NCBI RefSeq assembly: GCF_005217455.1 | Contig: NZ_SZPQ01000003.1 | Span: 269,149-333,148 of the forward strand | Reading direction: 5' to 3' | From: Martelella alba | Lineage (GTDB): Bacteria > Pseudomonadota > Gammaproteobacteria > Enterobacterales > Enterobacteriaceae | DNA length: 64,000 bases | Shown: positions 16,911 to 25,851 of the stretch, one piece after another | Layout of the letters: each line of letters opens with the position of its first letter | Numbering within the stretch: position 1 is the stretch's first letter | Made by a program: the position numbers and the translations under genes | Notes under the pieces: generated by a model | What the model was told of the DNA's origin: nothing | Database searches by the model: none | What the model saw: the letters and a program-made list of their open reading frames with translations, nothing else

Positions 16911-18089
16911 TCAACACCGCTCGATTATCATGGCGATACCCTGGCCGCCGCCGATACACAACGTGGCCAGGCCCGTGGTTTTGCGCCGTTGCCGCAGCGC
17001 ATGAACCAGCGTCACCAGAATGCGCGCGCCGCTTGCGCCGATGGGATGTCCCAGGGCGATGGCCCCGCCATTCACGTTGACCCTCTCCTGTGGAAAATCC
17101 AACTCGCGGGCGACCGCAATATATTGGGCGGCAAACGCCTCATTGGCTTCGATTAAGTCTATATCCGCAACCGACATACCGGCTTTCGCCAGCGCCATCC
17201 GGGTTGCCGGAATGGGCCCCAGACCCATCATACTGGCGTCCACGCCGGCGGATGCCCAGCTTTTGACCCGCGCCAGCGGCATAATCCCTTGTTGGCGCGC
17301 CGCGCTTTCCGACATCAAAACCAGTGTCGCGGCGGCATCGTTGATCCCGGAAGCGTTGCCCGCCGTTACCGTACCCGCGCTATCGAAAGCCGGGCGCAGT
17401 TTCGCCAATGACTGTTGGGTCGTGTCTGCACGGGGGAATTCGTCCGTGTCGAATAAGCGCGTTTCTTTTTTATTCTGCAACGTTATCGGGACAATTTCCT
17501 CGCGGAAATAACCGGCCTTGATGGCGGCAACGGCTTTCTGTTGCGATACCAGCGCCACCTGATCTTGTTCTTCACGGCTTAACCGATAGCGTTTAGCGAT
17601 ATTTTCCGCGGTGATCCCCATAGGGTAGTGGTTGAAAGCGCACCAGAGCCCATCGTTGATCAGGACATCGATCAATTCGCCATTGCCCATGCGATAGCCT
17701 TGCCGGGCGCGGGGAAGCACATAAGGGGCGGCGCTCATGTTTTCCATTCCGCCGACGATACAGGCCCGGTTATCGCCGCTGAGAATGGATTGCGCGCCGA
17801 GCACAACGCTTTTGAGCCCGGAACCGCACACTTTATTAACGGTCAGGGACGAGACCGACAGCGCCATACCGGCATGGCGCGTGACCTGGTGCGCCGGGTT
17901 TTGTCCCATGCCGGCCTGTAAAACATTACCGAGAATCACCTCGTCAATAGCGATCTCATCGGGCAGATCACACAAATTCCCCCGCACGCTGGCGGCGCCA
18001 AGCATCACGGCCGGAAGTTCCGATAAACTGCCGGCGAATTTGCCGATCGGCGTGCGTTTCGCGCTAACGATAACAACGGAATCTTTCAT
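16911..18089 (-). CDS. atoB: Acetyl-CoA acetyltransferase (thiolase)
   Basis: This cytoplasmic thiolase splits acetoacetyl-CoA or a related 3-ketoacyl-CoA with CoA. It has 392 residues. Active sites are the acylated Cys in VNKVCGSGLKSV, His in NVNGGAIALGHPIGASGAR and the C-terminal Cys in TLCIGGGQGIAM. It overlaps the CoA-transferase B gene as ATGA. In this operon it should finish the breakdown of a keto acid activated by the CoA-transferase. The atoB symbol reflects operon context; the exact acyl chain is not known. Confidence 0.9.
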   Translation of the reverse strand: MKDSVVIVSAKRTPIGKFAGSLSELPAVMLGAASVRGNLCDLPDEIAIDEVILGNVLQAGMGQNPAHQVTRHAGMALSVSSLTVNKVCGSGLKSVVLGAQSILSGDNRACIVGGMENMSAAPYVLPRARQGYRMGNGELIDVLINDGLWCAFNHYPMGITAENIAKRYRLSREEQDQVALVSQQKAVAAIKAGYFREEIVPITLQNKKETRLFDTDEFPRADTTQQSLAKLRPAFDSAGTVTAGNASGINDAAATLVLMSESAARQQGIMPLARVKSWASAGVDASMMGLGPIPATRMALAKAGMSVADIDLIEANEAFAAQYIAVARELDFPQERVNVNGGAIALGHPIGASGARILVTLVHALRQRRKTTGLATLCIGGGQGIAMIIERC

Positions 18090-18745
18090 TGCCGGGCCTC
18101 CGGTGTTGGCATTGCGCGCAGGCTGTCAGAGAGGTGAAAATCCGCTTCGGTCCAGGAGCGAAGCTCATCCAAGGTGAGGGTTTCATCGATTTCGTCCAGG
18201 CGCATTTCACCGTTAATGAAACTGAATACGGCATATTCGGTAATGACTTTGCTGACTTTGCCCACGGCGGTCAAAGGGTAGCTACAGCGGTGCAATAGCT
18301 TAGGCTCACCGTTTTTCGCGCGATGCTCCATGGCGATAATGACCTTTTTGGATCCGGCGACCAGGTCCATCGCGCCGCCCATGCCGGGGACGCTTTTCCC
18401 CGGGACTACCCAGTTGGCGAGATTGCCTTGTTCATCAACTTGCAGGCCGCCGAGTACGCAGACATCGACGTGGCCGCCGCGAATGAGCGCGAAGGAAAAA
18501 CAGCTATCGAACATTGCCGCGCCAGGCACCATGCCACAGGGCTGACCTCCCGCATTCACCAATGCCGCATGGCTGTCGCCAAGCGGGCCGAGACCCAGAA
18601 ACCCATTCTCCGACTGGAATGTCACCTGAATATCATCAGCCAGATAATCGGCGACCCGGGTCGGCAAGCCAATGCCCAGGTTGACGATGTCGCCGTCATG
18701 CAGCTCCAGCGCCACGCGGCGGGCGATACGTTCTTTTGCGTTCAT
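18086..18745 (-). CDS. atoA: 3-oxoacid CoA-transferase subunit B
   Basis: This is the beta subunit of a family I CoA-transferase, which moves CoA from a donor such as succinyl- or acetyl-CoA to a 3-oxoacid. It has 219 residues. The catalytic glutamate lies in QSENGFLGLGPLG, with GLPTRVADYL upstream and GGAMDLVAGSKKVIIAM at about 118-134. It shares an A with the subunit A stop (TGATG), so the two subunits are translationally coupled. Confidence 0.92.
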   Translation of the reverse strand: MNAKERIARRVALELHDGDIVNLGIGLPTRVADYLADDIQVTFQSENGFLGLGPLGDSHAALVNAGGQPCGMVPGAAMFDSCFSFALIRGGHVDVCVLGGLQVDEQGNLANWVVPGKSVPGMGGAMDLVAGSKKVIIAMEHRAKNGEPKLLHRCSYPLTAVGKVSKVITEYAVFSFINGEMRLDEIDETLTLDELRSWTEADFHLSDSLRAMPTPEARQ

Positions 18746-19401
18746 CAGTCGGCCTCCATAAACAAATAGTCCACCAGGGCCCCCGGCGTGACGACATGCT
18801 CCGGTGCGATATGGCCGGCGGATTCAACACTTGCCGTTTCGGCCACCACGACATCGGCGGCCAGCGCCATAATGGGGTTGAAATTGCGGGCGGTCAGGTC
18901 GTAAACGAGATTGCCGATAACGTCGGCGCCACTGGCCAGCAGTATGGCTAAATCGGCCCGCAACGGGCGCTCCACCAGCCATGTTTCACCCTCGATAACC
19001 AAGGTGTGTTTATGCTCCGCCACGATCGTGCCCACGCCTGTTTGGGTGAGAAAACCGCCCAGGCCGGCGCCGCCGGCGCGGATTTGTTCCGCCAGCGTGC
19101 CTTGTGGAACCAATTGCACCTCCAGCTCGCCGGCCATCATTTTTTTGCCGGTTTCCGGGTTGGTGCCGATATGCGAGGCGATGACTTTTTTAACCTGTCC
19201 ATTTGCGATAAGCGGCCCCACGCCTTTATCAGAAAAAGCGGTATCATTGCCTATCAAGGTTAATTCCCCGACGCCGGAGCGAATGATCTCAGCGACCAGA
19301 TGCTCCGGCGTGCCGACGCCCATAAAACCGCCAAACATGATGGTCATCCCGTCATGTAATAATTCATGAAATTGCGCGGTGGTGATTCTTTTATTCTTCA
19401 T
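18745..19401 (-). CDS. atoD: 3-oxoacid CoA-transferase subunit A
   Basis: This alpha subunit of the CoA-transferase has 218 residues from the ATG at 19401, which follows GAGAGAG. An in-frame start at 19434 is possible but lacks homology. The family motif GGFMGVGTP is at about 24-32 and the [18 protein letters not shown] segment binds CoA. It is separated by 88 bp, containing a perfect hairpin, from the upstream AtuA-related gene, which may lower or stabilise expression of the second half of the operon. Confidence 0.92.
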   Translation of the reverse strand: MKNKRITTAQFHELLHDGMTIMFGGFMGVGTPEHLVAEIIRSGVGELTLIGNDTAFSDKGVGPLIANGQVKKVIASHIGTNPETGKKMMAGELEVQLVPQGTLAEQIRAGGAGLGGFLTQTGVGTIVAEHKHTLVIEGETWLVERPLRADLAILLASGADVIGNLVYDLTARNFNPIMALAADVVVAETASVESAGHIAPEHVVTPGALVDYLFMEAD

Positions 19402-19440
19402 ACTCTCTCTACCGGATGTTTTCAGGCGTGACAACGCCAG

Positions 19441-19460
19441 GGCGGGATTATTATCCCGCC
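19441..19460 (-). other. Intercistronic stem-loop
   Basis: GGCGGGAT-TATT-ATCCCGCC is a perfect 8-bp stem with a 4-base loop between the AtuA-related gene and the CoA-transferase. No T-run follows on the minus strand, so an mRNA-stability or processing element is more likely than a terminator. Confidence 0.6.
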
Positions 19461-19489
19461 AGTGATTTTCATTAAGCCGTCAGAAGACG

Positions 19490-19789
19490 TTAAATTGACA
19501 TATCCAGTAATGCGTAACTGAGGCCCTTGCCATGCATATCCAACGCCAACGAGCGTGTTACGCCGCCGCCGAGCGCTTGGTACATGACAAAATTCAAAGC
19601 GCCCAGCTCAGGTAATTCATAACGTATAACCTCACCGGCGACAATATCGCCAAACCAGGCTTTAACCTTTTCGGCGGTAACCTGTTCGACCAGCTTAGTA
19701 TAATCATCGGCATTCCAGGCAATTAATGAAATATTGGAAATATTGCCTTTATCGCCGGTGCGCGAATGTGCGATATCGCGTAATTTCAT
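19490..19789 (-). CDS. AtuA-related small protein
   Basis: This protein of 99 residues resembles the small C-terminal companion domain found fused to or next to AtuA (acyclic terpene utilisation) proteins. Conserved-looking motifs are SRTGDKGNISNISLIAW and VTRSLALDMHGKGLSYALL. It overlaps the AtuA gene as ATGA, so the two are made together and probably form one enzyme or complex. Its reaction is not known to me. Confidence 0.78.
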   Translation of the reverse strand: MKLRDIAHSRTGDKGNISNISLIAWNADDYTKLVEQVTAEKVKAWFGDIVAGEVIRYELPELGALNFVMYQALGGGVTRSLALDMHGKGLSYALLDMSI

Positions 19790-21129
19790 TTTCCTTTCTC
19801 CAATACGGTTACATGATGTTGAACGTAATGACGTGGAATAAGCGTCGAGTCCATCGCCAAGATCTCTTTAACTGATTTGGTTACGCCGCCGCCGCCCGCC
19901 GGACCGTTGGTATAGAGCGTTTCCACTTCATCGCCGATATGTATTGCCTCATCGCGAGTGGCGCATCGCGCGGCGACCCGGGCGCGTACTTCGTAAGGAT
20001 CGCTGTCATGTCCGCGGGTTTCACCGTGCAGGGCGTTGACGCCAATCAAGTCAAAACGCGACTCCAGCGGGGTGAATTGACACAAGGCAAAACGTTCACG
20101 CACAATATTCAGCGCCAATCGGCCACGATTTACGGCGCCGGGTCCAGCGTACGATATTTCCCCCTCGCCGATAAAACCATCCGGATAGCCCACGGAAACC
20201 TTCAAACTGTCTGTGCGCGGCATCCCGGTCGCGCCGTTGACGTATACGGCATCCTGGCCGCATTCGCGAAACCGCACGTGGCTGAAATCAGCCACCACAT
20301 CGGGGGTGAGATAACGATCGGGACGGTGAATTTCATAAAGGAGTTGCTCTTTGCAGGTATCCACCGTCACGCGACCGCCGGAACCCGCGACTTTGGTTAT
20401 TATCGCGCTGCCGTCTTCATTGATTTGCGCCAGCGGAAATCCCAGACGGGCCAGGTCCTCAATGTCTTTCACCCCCGGATCGGCAAAATAGCCGCCGGTG
20501 ACCTGCCCGGCGCATTCCAGCAGATGGCCGACACAGGTTCCTTGTCCCAGTCGGTGCCAGTCATCCGCCGCCCAACCAAATTCATATATTGCCGGCGCAA
20601 GAAATAGCGAAGGATCGGCAACCCGGCCGGCGATAATGATATCGGCGCCGGTCGCGAGCGCTGCCACTAACCCCGCGCTGCCTAAATACGCATTCGCCGA
20701 AATAATCGTTTTATTCAAACGTGATACCGGCACCCCTGCCTCATCCAGGCATAAGTCCAGTCCTGTCATCAATGACAAAACGTCATCGCCGGTGACGACG
20801 GCGACTTTCAAGTCGTCCAGGCCAAGTTCATGGGCCACTTTACCTACCGCTTCTCCTGCGGCCAGGGGATTGGCGGCGCCCATATTGGAAATAATACGGA
20901 TACCTTTTTCCTGGCAGGCCGGTAATACCGCGCGCATACGCGCTTCCAGCAGTTCGTTATAGCCTTTATGCGGATCCTGTCGTTTTTGTTTTTGGCCAAT
21001 GGCGATGGTGCGTTCCGCCAGACATTCAAAAGCCAGATAATCAAGATTGCCTTTTTCCGCCAGTTCAACCGCTGGCTCAATTCTATCGCCGGCATAGCCG
21101 GCACCTGAACCGATTCGGATTGTTTTCAT
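19786..21129 (-). CDS. AtuA-family protein (DUF1446)
   Basis: This protein of 447 residues belongs to the AtuA/DUF1446 family, named for acyclic terpene utilisation in Pseudomonas. No biochemical function is firmly established as far as I know. Recognisable parts are RIGSGAGYAGDRIEPAVELAE at the N-terminus, ISNMGAANPLAAGEAVGKVA and HECG-like VRFRECGQDAVYVNGATG in the middle. The ATG follows AAGGAAATAGA. It lies between a CitMHS transporter and a CoA-transferase/thiolase set, so a role in breaking down a branched or keto carboxylic acid is a reasonable inference. Confidence 0.85.
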   Translation of the reverse strand: MKTIRIGSGAGYAGDRIEPAVELAEKGNLDYLAFECLAERTIAIGQKQKRQDPHKGYNELLEARMRAVLPACQEKGIRIISNMGAANPLAAGEAVGKVAHELGLDDLKVAVVTGDDVLSLMTGLDLCLDEAGVPVSRLNKTIISANAYLGSAGLVAALATGADIIIAGRVADPSLFLAPAIYEFGWAADDWHRLGQGTCVGHLLECAGQVTGGYFADPGVKDIEDLARLGFPLAQINEDGSAIITKVAGSGGRVTVDTCKEQLLYEIHRPDRYLTPDVVADFSHVRFRECGQDAVYVNGATGMPRTDSLKVSVGYPDGFIGEGEISYAGPGAVNRGRLALNIVRERFALCQFTPLESRFDLIGVNALHGETRGHDSDPYEVRARVAARCATRDEAIHIGDEVETLYTNGPAGGGGVTKSVKEILAMDSTLIPRHYVQHHVTVLEKGK

Positions 21130-21163
21130 TCTATTTCCTTATTTACAGCATGAAATTCGAAGG

Positions 21164-22468
21164 TTAAAACGGGAATACACCAGTGAGCATGGCGATAAAG
21201 GTCATCATGACGCTGGCCGCCCACAACACCGGAATGGTAAATTTTTGATGATCGGCCAAATCAACCCCGGCAAGACTCACCAGCAGAAATGTTGCCGGCG
21301 TCAGCGGACTGACGGGAAACCCGGTGGTCATTTGCCCGAGCACGGATGCCTGAGCCACCTGAATTGCCGGAACACCCATTAATTGGACGGTGTGGGCGAT
21401 AACCGGCATGATGCCGAAGTAATAGGAATCCGGGTCGAATACCATGGATAACGGCATGGAAATCAAACCGACAATAAAGGGAATATGCGAGGCCAGGGTA
21501 TCGGGCATAATGACCACCGCGGCGCGGGACATGGCTTTTAGCATACCTGCGCCACCCATAATCCCGGTAAAGGCGCCCGCCGCGAACAATATGCTGGCCA
21601 TCATCAGCGCCGCTTTCGCATGGGCGTTGATGCGTTCTTTTTGCATTTCCACATTGGGGTAGTTAATCATCAGCGCCAGCGTCAGCGCTATCATAAACGC
21701 CACCGTCGGCGAGATGCGCGTAAAAACCATCGTGCCGATAACGGCAATGACCAAGCTGATATTGACCCAAAAAAGATGCGGGCGGCGCAGCGCTTTTTCT
21801 TGATCATTGAGCGCCTTATGGTGGTGAAAATCACCGGCCGCCGCGGCGAAATGCGCGGCGCCCAGGCGTTTTTCCTCCCGTTTGCCCCAGTACCAGCCCA
21901 TGGCCGCCATAAACAACAGACCTGCGGTTTGCGCCGGAAGTAACGGTAAAAAGAGATCATGAGTCGGTATGTTAAGCGCGGCGGACGCGCGGATCATCGG
22001 TCCGGTCCAGGGCAAAAAATTCACGCCCGCGCTCAGTGCCGTTATGCCCAACAAGATCCGTTTATCCATGCCCAAACGCGTGAAGAGCGGCAGCATGGTG
22101 GGTATGGTGATCAAAAAGGTCACTGCGCCGTTGCCGTCAAGGTGAGAGATAAGCGCCAGCACGCCCGTACCGATGATGATCTTGACCGGGTTAGTCCCGA
22201 CGAAACGCAAAATCCCGCGAACAATAGGATCAAACATGCCGGCATCGGTCACCACGCCAAAAAATGTGATGGCAAAGACGAACATTGCCGCCATCGGGGC
22301 AAGTTTGGTTATTCCCTGGACGACATATTTTGCGGTATCGGCCCCGCACCCCGCGGCCAGGGCGCCAATCACCGGAATGACAATCAAAGCCACCAAAGGC
22401 GACAGTCTTTTTGACATAATAAAAAATAATAGGGTGGCTATGGTTAGCACACCTATCAATGCCAACAT
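21164..22468 (-). CDS. CitMHS-family carboxylate:H+ symporter
   Basis: This inner-membrane transporter has 434 residues and about 11-12 hydrophobic helices, of the CitMHS family (metal-citrate/proton symport). Family blocks include SHLDGNGAVTFLITIPTMLPLF, SAGVNFLPWTGPMIRASAAL and FPVSPLTPATFLLVSLAGVDL. It is the first gene of the operon, behind AAGGAGAAACAT, and its divergent neighbour is a LysR regulator. Context suggests it imports the acid that the AtuA and CoA-transferase enzymes use; citrate itself is not implied. Confidence 0.88.
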   Translation of the reverse strand: MLALIGVLTIATLLFFIMSKRLSPLVALIVIPVIGALAAGCGADTAKYVVQGITKLAPMAAMFVFAITFFGVVTDAGMFDPIVRGILRFVGTNPVKIIIGTGVLALISHLDGNGAVTFLITIPTMLPLFTRLGMDKRILLGITALSAGVNFLPWTGPMIRASAALNIPTHDLFLPLLPAQTAGLLFMAAMGWYWGKREEKRLGAAHFAAAAGDFHHHKALNDQEKALRRPHLFWVNISLVIAVIGTMVFTRISPTVAFMIALTLALMINYPNVEMQKERINAHAKAALMMASILFAAGAFTGIMGGAGMLKAMSRAAVVIMPDTLASHIPFIVGLISMPLSMVFDPDSYYFGIMPVIAHTVQLMGVPAIQVAQASVLGQMTTGFPVSPLTPATFLLVSLAGVDLADHQKFTIPVLWAASVMMTFIAMLTGVFPF

Positions 22469-22963
22469 ATGTTTCTCCTTAAACCCTTTTCATTGATCTC
22501 TTTTTTTGTTAAATGAATACGCGCAATGTGTTGTCGACTTGTAATGGCGGGCGATACTCATTTGGGATGCTCTTTTTTACCACGGGAAATGTGAATTAAC
22601 TAATTTGTACTTTCGATGAGCTTATTGCTTATCAACGTAAACGAGATTAATTTGCGAAGAAAATAAACCTATTCGATTTTTCAATAAATATAGGTTCGTC
22701 AGAAAAAACATTCAGTTGAATAGAAATTTGGTATTCGAATTGTTGTTATTACGAATGAAATTCGTCATTTTGGCATAGAACCTGAGCACGTCAAATTGTG
22801 TTATGGCCGACAAAATAGGCGGCTTGAGGTATGACGGCCTAACAAGTATTCAGGCATCAATAATATTAAATGTGGCGTGGGTCATAAAACGCTCTATCGC
22901 GCATGTTTATTAAACGGTAATACCGATAGTATTAATGATTATGGCGATAATTGAGGTGGGGTT
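22469..22963. promoter_or_regulatory. Divergent promoter region with LysR-type operator candidate
   Basis: This AT-rich 495-bp spacer separates citMHS from the LysR gene. ACGAATGAAATTCGT (22751-22765) is a perfect 6-bp inverted repeat with a three-base gap. A second partly related ATTCGAAT palindrome lies 15 bp before it (22734-22741). Such A/T-rich dyads fit a LysR binding site. A GCTTGAGGTATGACGG string near 22823 resembles repeat debris. Confidence 0.5.
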
Positions 22964-23866
22964 GTGAATCTTTCGGTAAAACAGTTGAGAGCGTTTTTGA
23001 TATTGAGCGAGGCCGACAGTTTTACTCAGGCCGCCCGCCGCTTTAATCTTTCGCAGCCAGCATTCAGCGCGCTGATTGCCTCGTTGGAAGAGCAAATCGG
23101 TTATCGTTTGTTTGACAGGGATACCCGACGGGTGTTGCTCAATGCCGATGGGCTGCATTTTCTCGATCTGGCGCGCAATGTTGTGCAAAGTCACGATGAC
23201 GCCGTCGGCGAAATCAAAGCGCGGGCGGCGGGCAATAGCGCTGATATTACGTTGGCGGTTTTACCGTCCCTTGCGGTGGAGTGGTTACCGGAGATACTGG
23301 TCAAATACAGCAAAACCGCCCCCCTGAGTAAAGTGAAACTGGTGGACACGCAATGGGATCGTTGCTTAAAAGCGCTGCTGGACGGACAGGCGGATTTAGC
23401 GCTTACCGCCGGACAGCCCTCGCTTACGACATTCAATTCGACCTTATTGTTTTCCGACAAGTTTTACTTACTTTGCCACCGCAATCATCCCTTGGCGAAA
23501 CGGCGCTCGGTTTCGTTGGATCGGGTTTGCCGCTATCCGTTCATCGGTTTTAGCGTGGGCACCAGTATTCGGCAATACACCGACAAACTCTGTGAAAATC
23601 TCGCCTTGAGTTTTGACTATCAGATGGAAGTGCGGCAACTCACCACCATGATGGGGCTTATCGCCGCCAATTATGGTATCAGCATCACTACCGGGTTAAC
23701 GCTGTTCCAGTTCCGTCATAAAGACATCGTTATCCTGCCTTTCGACGATTTGGCGCTTGAGCGGGCCATTTACCTTGTCACGCCCAAAGACCGTCACCTG
23801 GCGTCCGGCGTCGCATCCTTCGCTGAGTTTATCACCCGCCAGGCGCAAACGTTTGTTAATGAATAG
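22964..23866 (+). CDS. LysR-family transcriptional regulator
   Basis: This regulator of 300 residues has an N-terminal winged helix-turn-helix (about 1-60; SVKQLRAFLILSEADSFTQAARRFNLSQ split across the recognition region) and a C-terminal periplasmic-binding-like effector domain (about 90-300). The GTG start follows TTGAGGTGGGG. It diverges from the CitMHS-AtuA-CoA-transferase operon and probably controls it in response to the imported acid or a CoA intermediate. This is the normal LysR arrangement; the effector is unknown. Confidence 0.9.
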   Translation: MNLSVKQLRAFLILSEADSFTQAARRFNLSQPAFSALIASLEEQIGYRLFDRDTRRVLLNADGLHFLDLARNVVQSHDDAVGEIKARAAGNSADITLAVLPSLAVEWLPEILVKYSKTAPLSKVKLVDTQWDRCLKALLDGQADLALTAGQPSLTTFNSTLLFSDKFYLLCHRNHPLAKRRSVSLDRVCRYPFIGFSVGTSIRQYTDKLCENLALSFDYQMEVRQLTTMMGLIAANYGISITTGLTLFQFRHKDIVILPFDDLALERAIYLVTPKDRHLASGVASFAEFITRQAQTFVNE

Positions 23867-23978
23867 GCTTAACGCCAAATTCCGCCAGGCGTTCCGTTTC
23901 GGTGCTGACGCGGGTTCGCCTGATGACGGATCGCCGTATGTCACGCCGGGGAATGTCAACCAGGCGTTGCTTTCGCGT

Positions 23979-24884
23979 TTATCCAAGCCGATAAACCCGT
24001 GCGGCATTATGGTAAAACACGGCCCGCGCCTCGCTGTCGCTTAAATTTGCCGTGATGGTATCAAAGGCCTGGTAGAGTTTAATAAGACCACCGTACAGTT
24101 TATCCACCGGGAAATTACTGGCGAACATGACCCGGTTGATGCCGAATACCTCAATGATCTCTTCTATCCACGGGCGTATTTCCTCTGTGGTCCAATGAGG
24201 GAACACCATGCCGGGACCGGAGATTTTCACTGTGACATTGTCATAAGCGGCTAACTGCCGTATCCCTTTTTGCCAGACACGCCATCCCTGCGCATCGCGC
24301 CACAGGGGCATCCCACCGTGATTGAGGATAACCGACGTCTCAGGGAAGCGGCGGACCAGCGCCGCCGCCGCCGGCATCTGCTGCGGCCAGATTTGCAAAT
24401 CGAAGGAGAGGTTATATCGGGCCAGCAAGGCAAACCCGTTTAACCAATGGCGATCCTGCATCCAGTCGCCGCGTGAAGTAAAACGTTTTGCCGGGTCGGG
24501 GTGCCAGTTAAGGATATGGCGCACGCCGCGTATATTGGGATACTGCGTTTGGGCTTCCAGATTGGCCTGGATATCCGGCTGTTCAAGTGCCGCCCGCGCC
24601 ACGATGCCGTGGGGAAAGCCGTATTTATCCGCCAGATTTTGTAAAAGGCGGGTTTCCCCCACCGGGTCGGTGGGGACATAGCCACTATCCAGATGCACGC
24701 TTTTCACGACCCCCGCGGCCTGTACATCTTGCAAATACTCATTCAGCCAGTAATCCCCCGCGATGGGGGCAAGATCGGGGAAAATATCCGTGGGACGTTG
24801 CGCATCAGGCTGTAGCCATGGATACGAGTACAATGAGGGCCGCCACAAATGGTGATGGCAATCTATGCGAGGGATGGCGCGCAT
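23979..24884 (-). CDS. Amidohydrolase-2 family metal hydrolase (lactonase-like)
   Basis: This TIM-barrel hydrolase of the amidohydrolase-related family (PF04909 type) has 301 residues. The N-terminal metal motif reads RIDCHHHLW, and later metal/catalytic segments are VILNHGGMPLW and FASNFPVDKLYGG. Similar proteins include L-fuconolactonase and related sugar lactonases. The ATG at 24884 shares its A with the stop of the upstream permease (TGATG); the open frame further upstream is only a shadow of that permease. It is the last gene of the sugar operon, so opening a sugar lactone is plausible but not shown. Confidence 0.85.
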   Translation of the reverse strand: MRAIPRIDCHHHLWRPSLYSYPWLQPDAQRPTDIFPDLAPIAGDYWLNEYLQDVQAAGVVKSVHLDSGYVPTDPVGETRLLQNLADKYGFPHGIVARAALEQPDIQANLEAQTQYPNIRGVRHILNWHPDPAKRFTSRGDWMQDRHWLNGFALLARYNLSFDLQIWPQQMPAAAALVRRFPETSVILNHGGMPLWRDAQGWRVWQKGIRQLAAYDNVTVKISGPGMVFPHWTTEEIRPWIEEIIEVFGINRVMFASNFPVDKLYGGLIKLYQAFDTITANLSDSEARAVFYHNAARVYRLG

Positions 24885-25849
24885 CAGTTCGTGCCTCCGC
24901 CCTGTTTTTTCGCCATGGCCAGCACCGCAACAATAATCAAGCCGGTGACGAGATAACGGGTACCGGGACTTACCTGCAAAATATTGAGCATGGTGATGGT
25001 CAGCACCAGCAACATCGCCGCGCACCATACGCCGAGCGTGGTGGCATAGCCTCCGGATACCGAAGTGCCTCCCAGGATCACGCAGGCGATAGACATAAGC
25101 TGATAATCCTGGCCCAAATCCAGCGACGCCCCGCCTACGAAGGAAGAAAGCAGTAAACCACAGAGCGCGGCGAACAGCGCCGAGGCAATATATGCCAGGG
25201 CAAGGGCGCGTCGAACAGGCAGCGCCGTCAACTGCGCCGCGCGGATATTTTGTCCGGTCGCCAATAGCGTCCGTCCGGTACGGGTTCTTTTCAGCCATAG
25301 CGCGATGGCCGCGGCCAGCGCCATTATCACGATGGCCAGCAACGGTACCCGCAGCAATCGCATTCCAACCCAATCGCTCAGGTACGCGGGCGGTAGCGGG
25401 CTGGCGCCGCGCGACCAGGCGATAGCCAGGGATTGTGTAACGAACGCCGATGCCAGGGTGGCTATCATTGGCGGTATCTTCAATCCCTCAATCAATATCA
25501 GATTAAACACGCCACAGCCCACGCCGACCCCGGCGACGGCCAACAGCGCCAGGGGAATCGATGCGTTGCTGGCATGGGCAACCCCCAGGCCCACGTAGGC
25601 CGCAAGGGTCATCACGCCGGGAACGGAGAGATCGATGTTGCCGCTGCCGCAGGAGATAACCAGCATCTGCCCCAGCGCCACCAACACATAAAAAGTGGCA
25701 AACTGAAGCGAAATCAGTAAAATGCCCATGGCGCCCTGGCCATGGGCAAATACCATTGCGGCAATCCATACCGCCAGCGACCCCAAACAGGCCCAGATCC
25801 ATGGGCGACCTTGTATAAATCTGACGGTCTGTATTGTGGCAAATTTCAT
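24884..25849 (-). CDS. Rbs-type ABC transporter permease (second)
   Basis: This inner-membrane permease (321 residues) of a carbohydrate ABC importer belongs to the BPD_transp_2 family (RbsC, XylH, AraH). About 8-10 helices are visible. The loop GSGNIDLSVPGVMTLAAYVG and the conserved ACVILGGTSVSGGYATTLGV are typical. The start at 25849 follows GAGGGAGTTGAAA. It follows the first permease after only 2 bp, so the importer uses a heterodimeric membrane pore. Confidence 0.9.
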   Translation of the reverse strand: MKFATIQTVRFIQGRPWIWACLGSLAVWIAAMVFAHGQGAMGILLISLQFATFYVLVALGQMLVISCGSGNIDLSVPGVMTLAAYVGLGVAHASNASIPLALLAVAGVGVGCGVFNLILIEGLKIPPMIATLASAFVTQSLAIAWSRGASPLPPAYLSDWVGMRLLRVPLLAIVIMALAAAIALWLKRTRTGRTLLATGQNIRAAQLTALPVRRALALAYIASALFAALCGLLLSSFVGGASLDLGQDYQLMSIACVILGGTSVSGGYATTLGVWCAAMLLVLTITMLNILQVSPGTRYLVTGLIIVAVLAMAKKQGGGTN

Positions 25850-25851
25850 TT

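Noticed and set aside
16734..17156. Plus-strand frames of 117-140 codons over the thiolase end
   Set aside because: Shadows of the thiolase gene and its GC-rich flank, with no independent support.
24885..25373. Apparent N-terminal extension of the amidohydrolase
   Set aside because: It is a shadow frame of the ABC permease. The extension has no family character and the ATG at 24884 overlaps the permease stop as expected.
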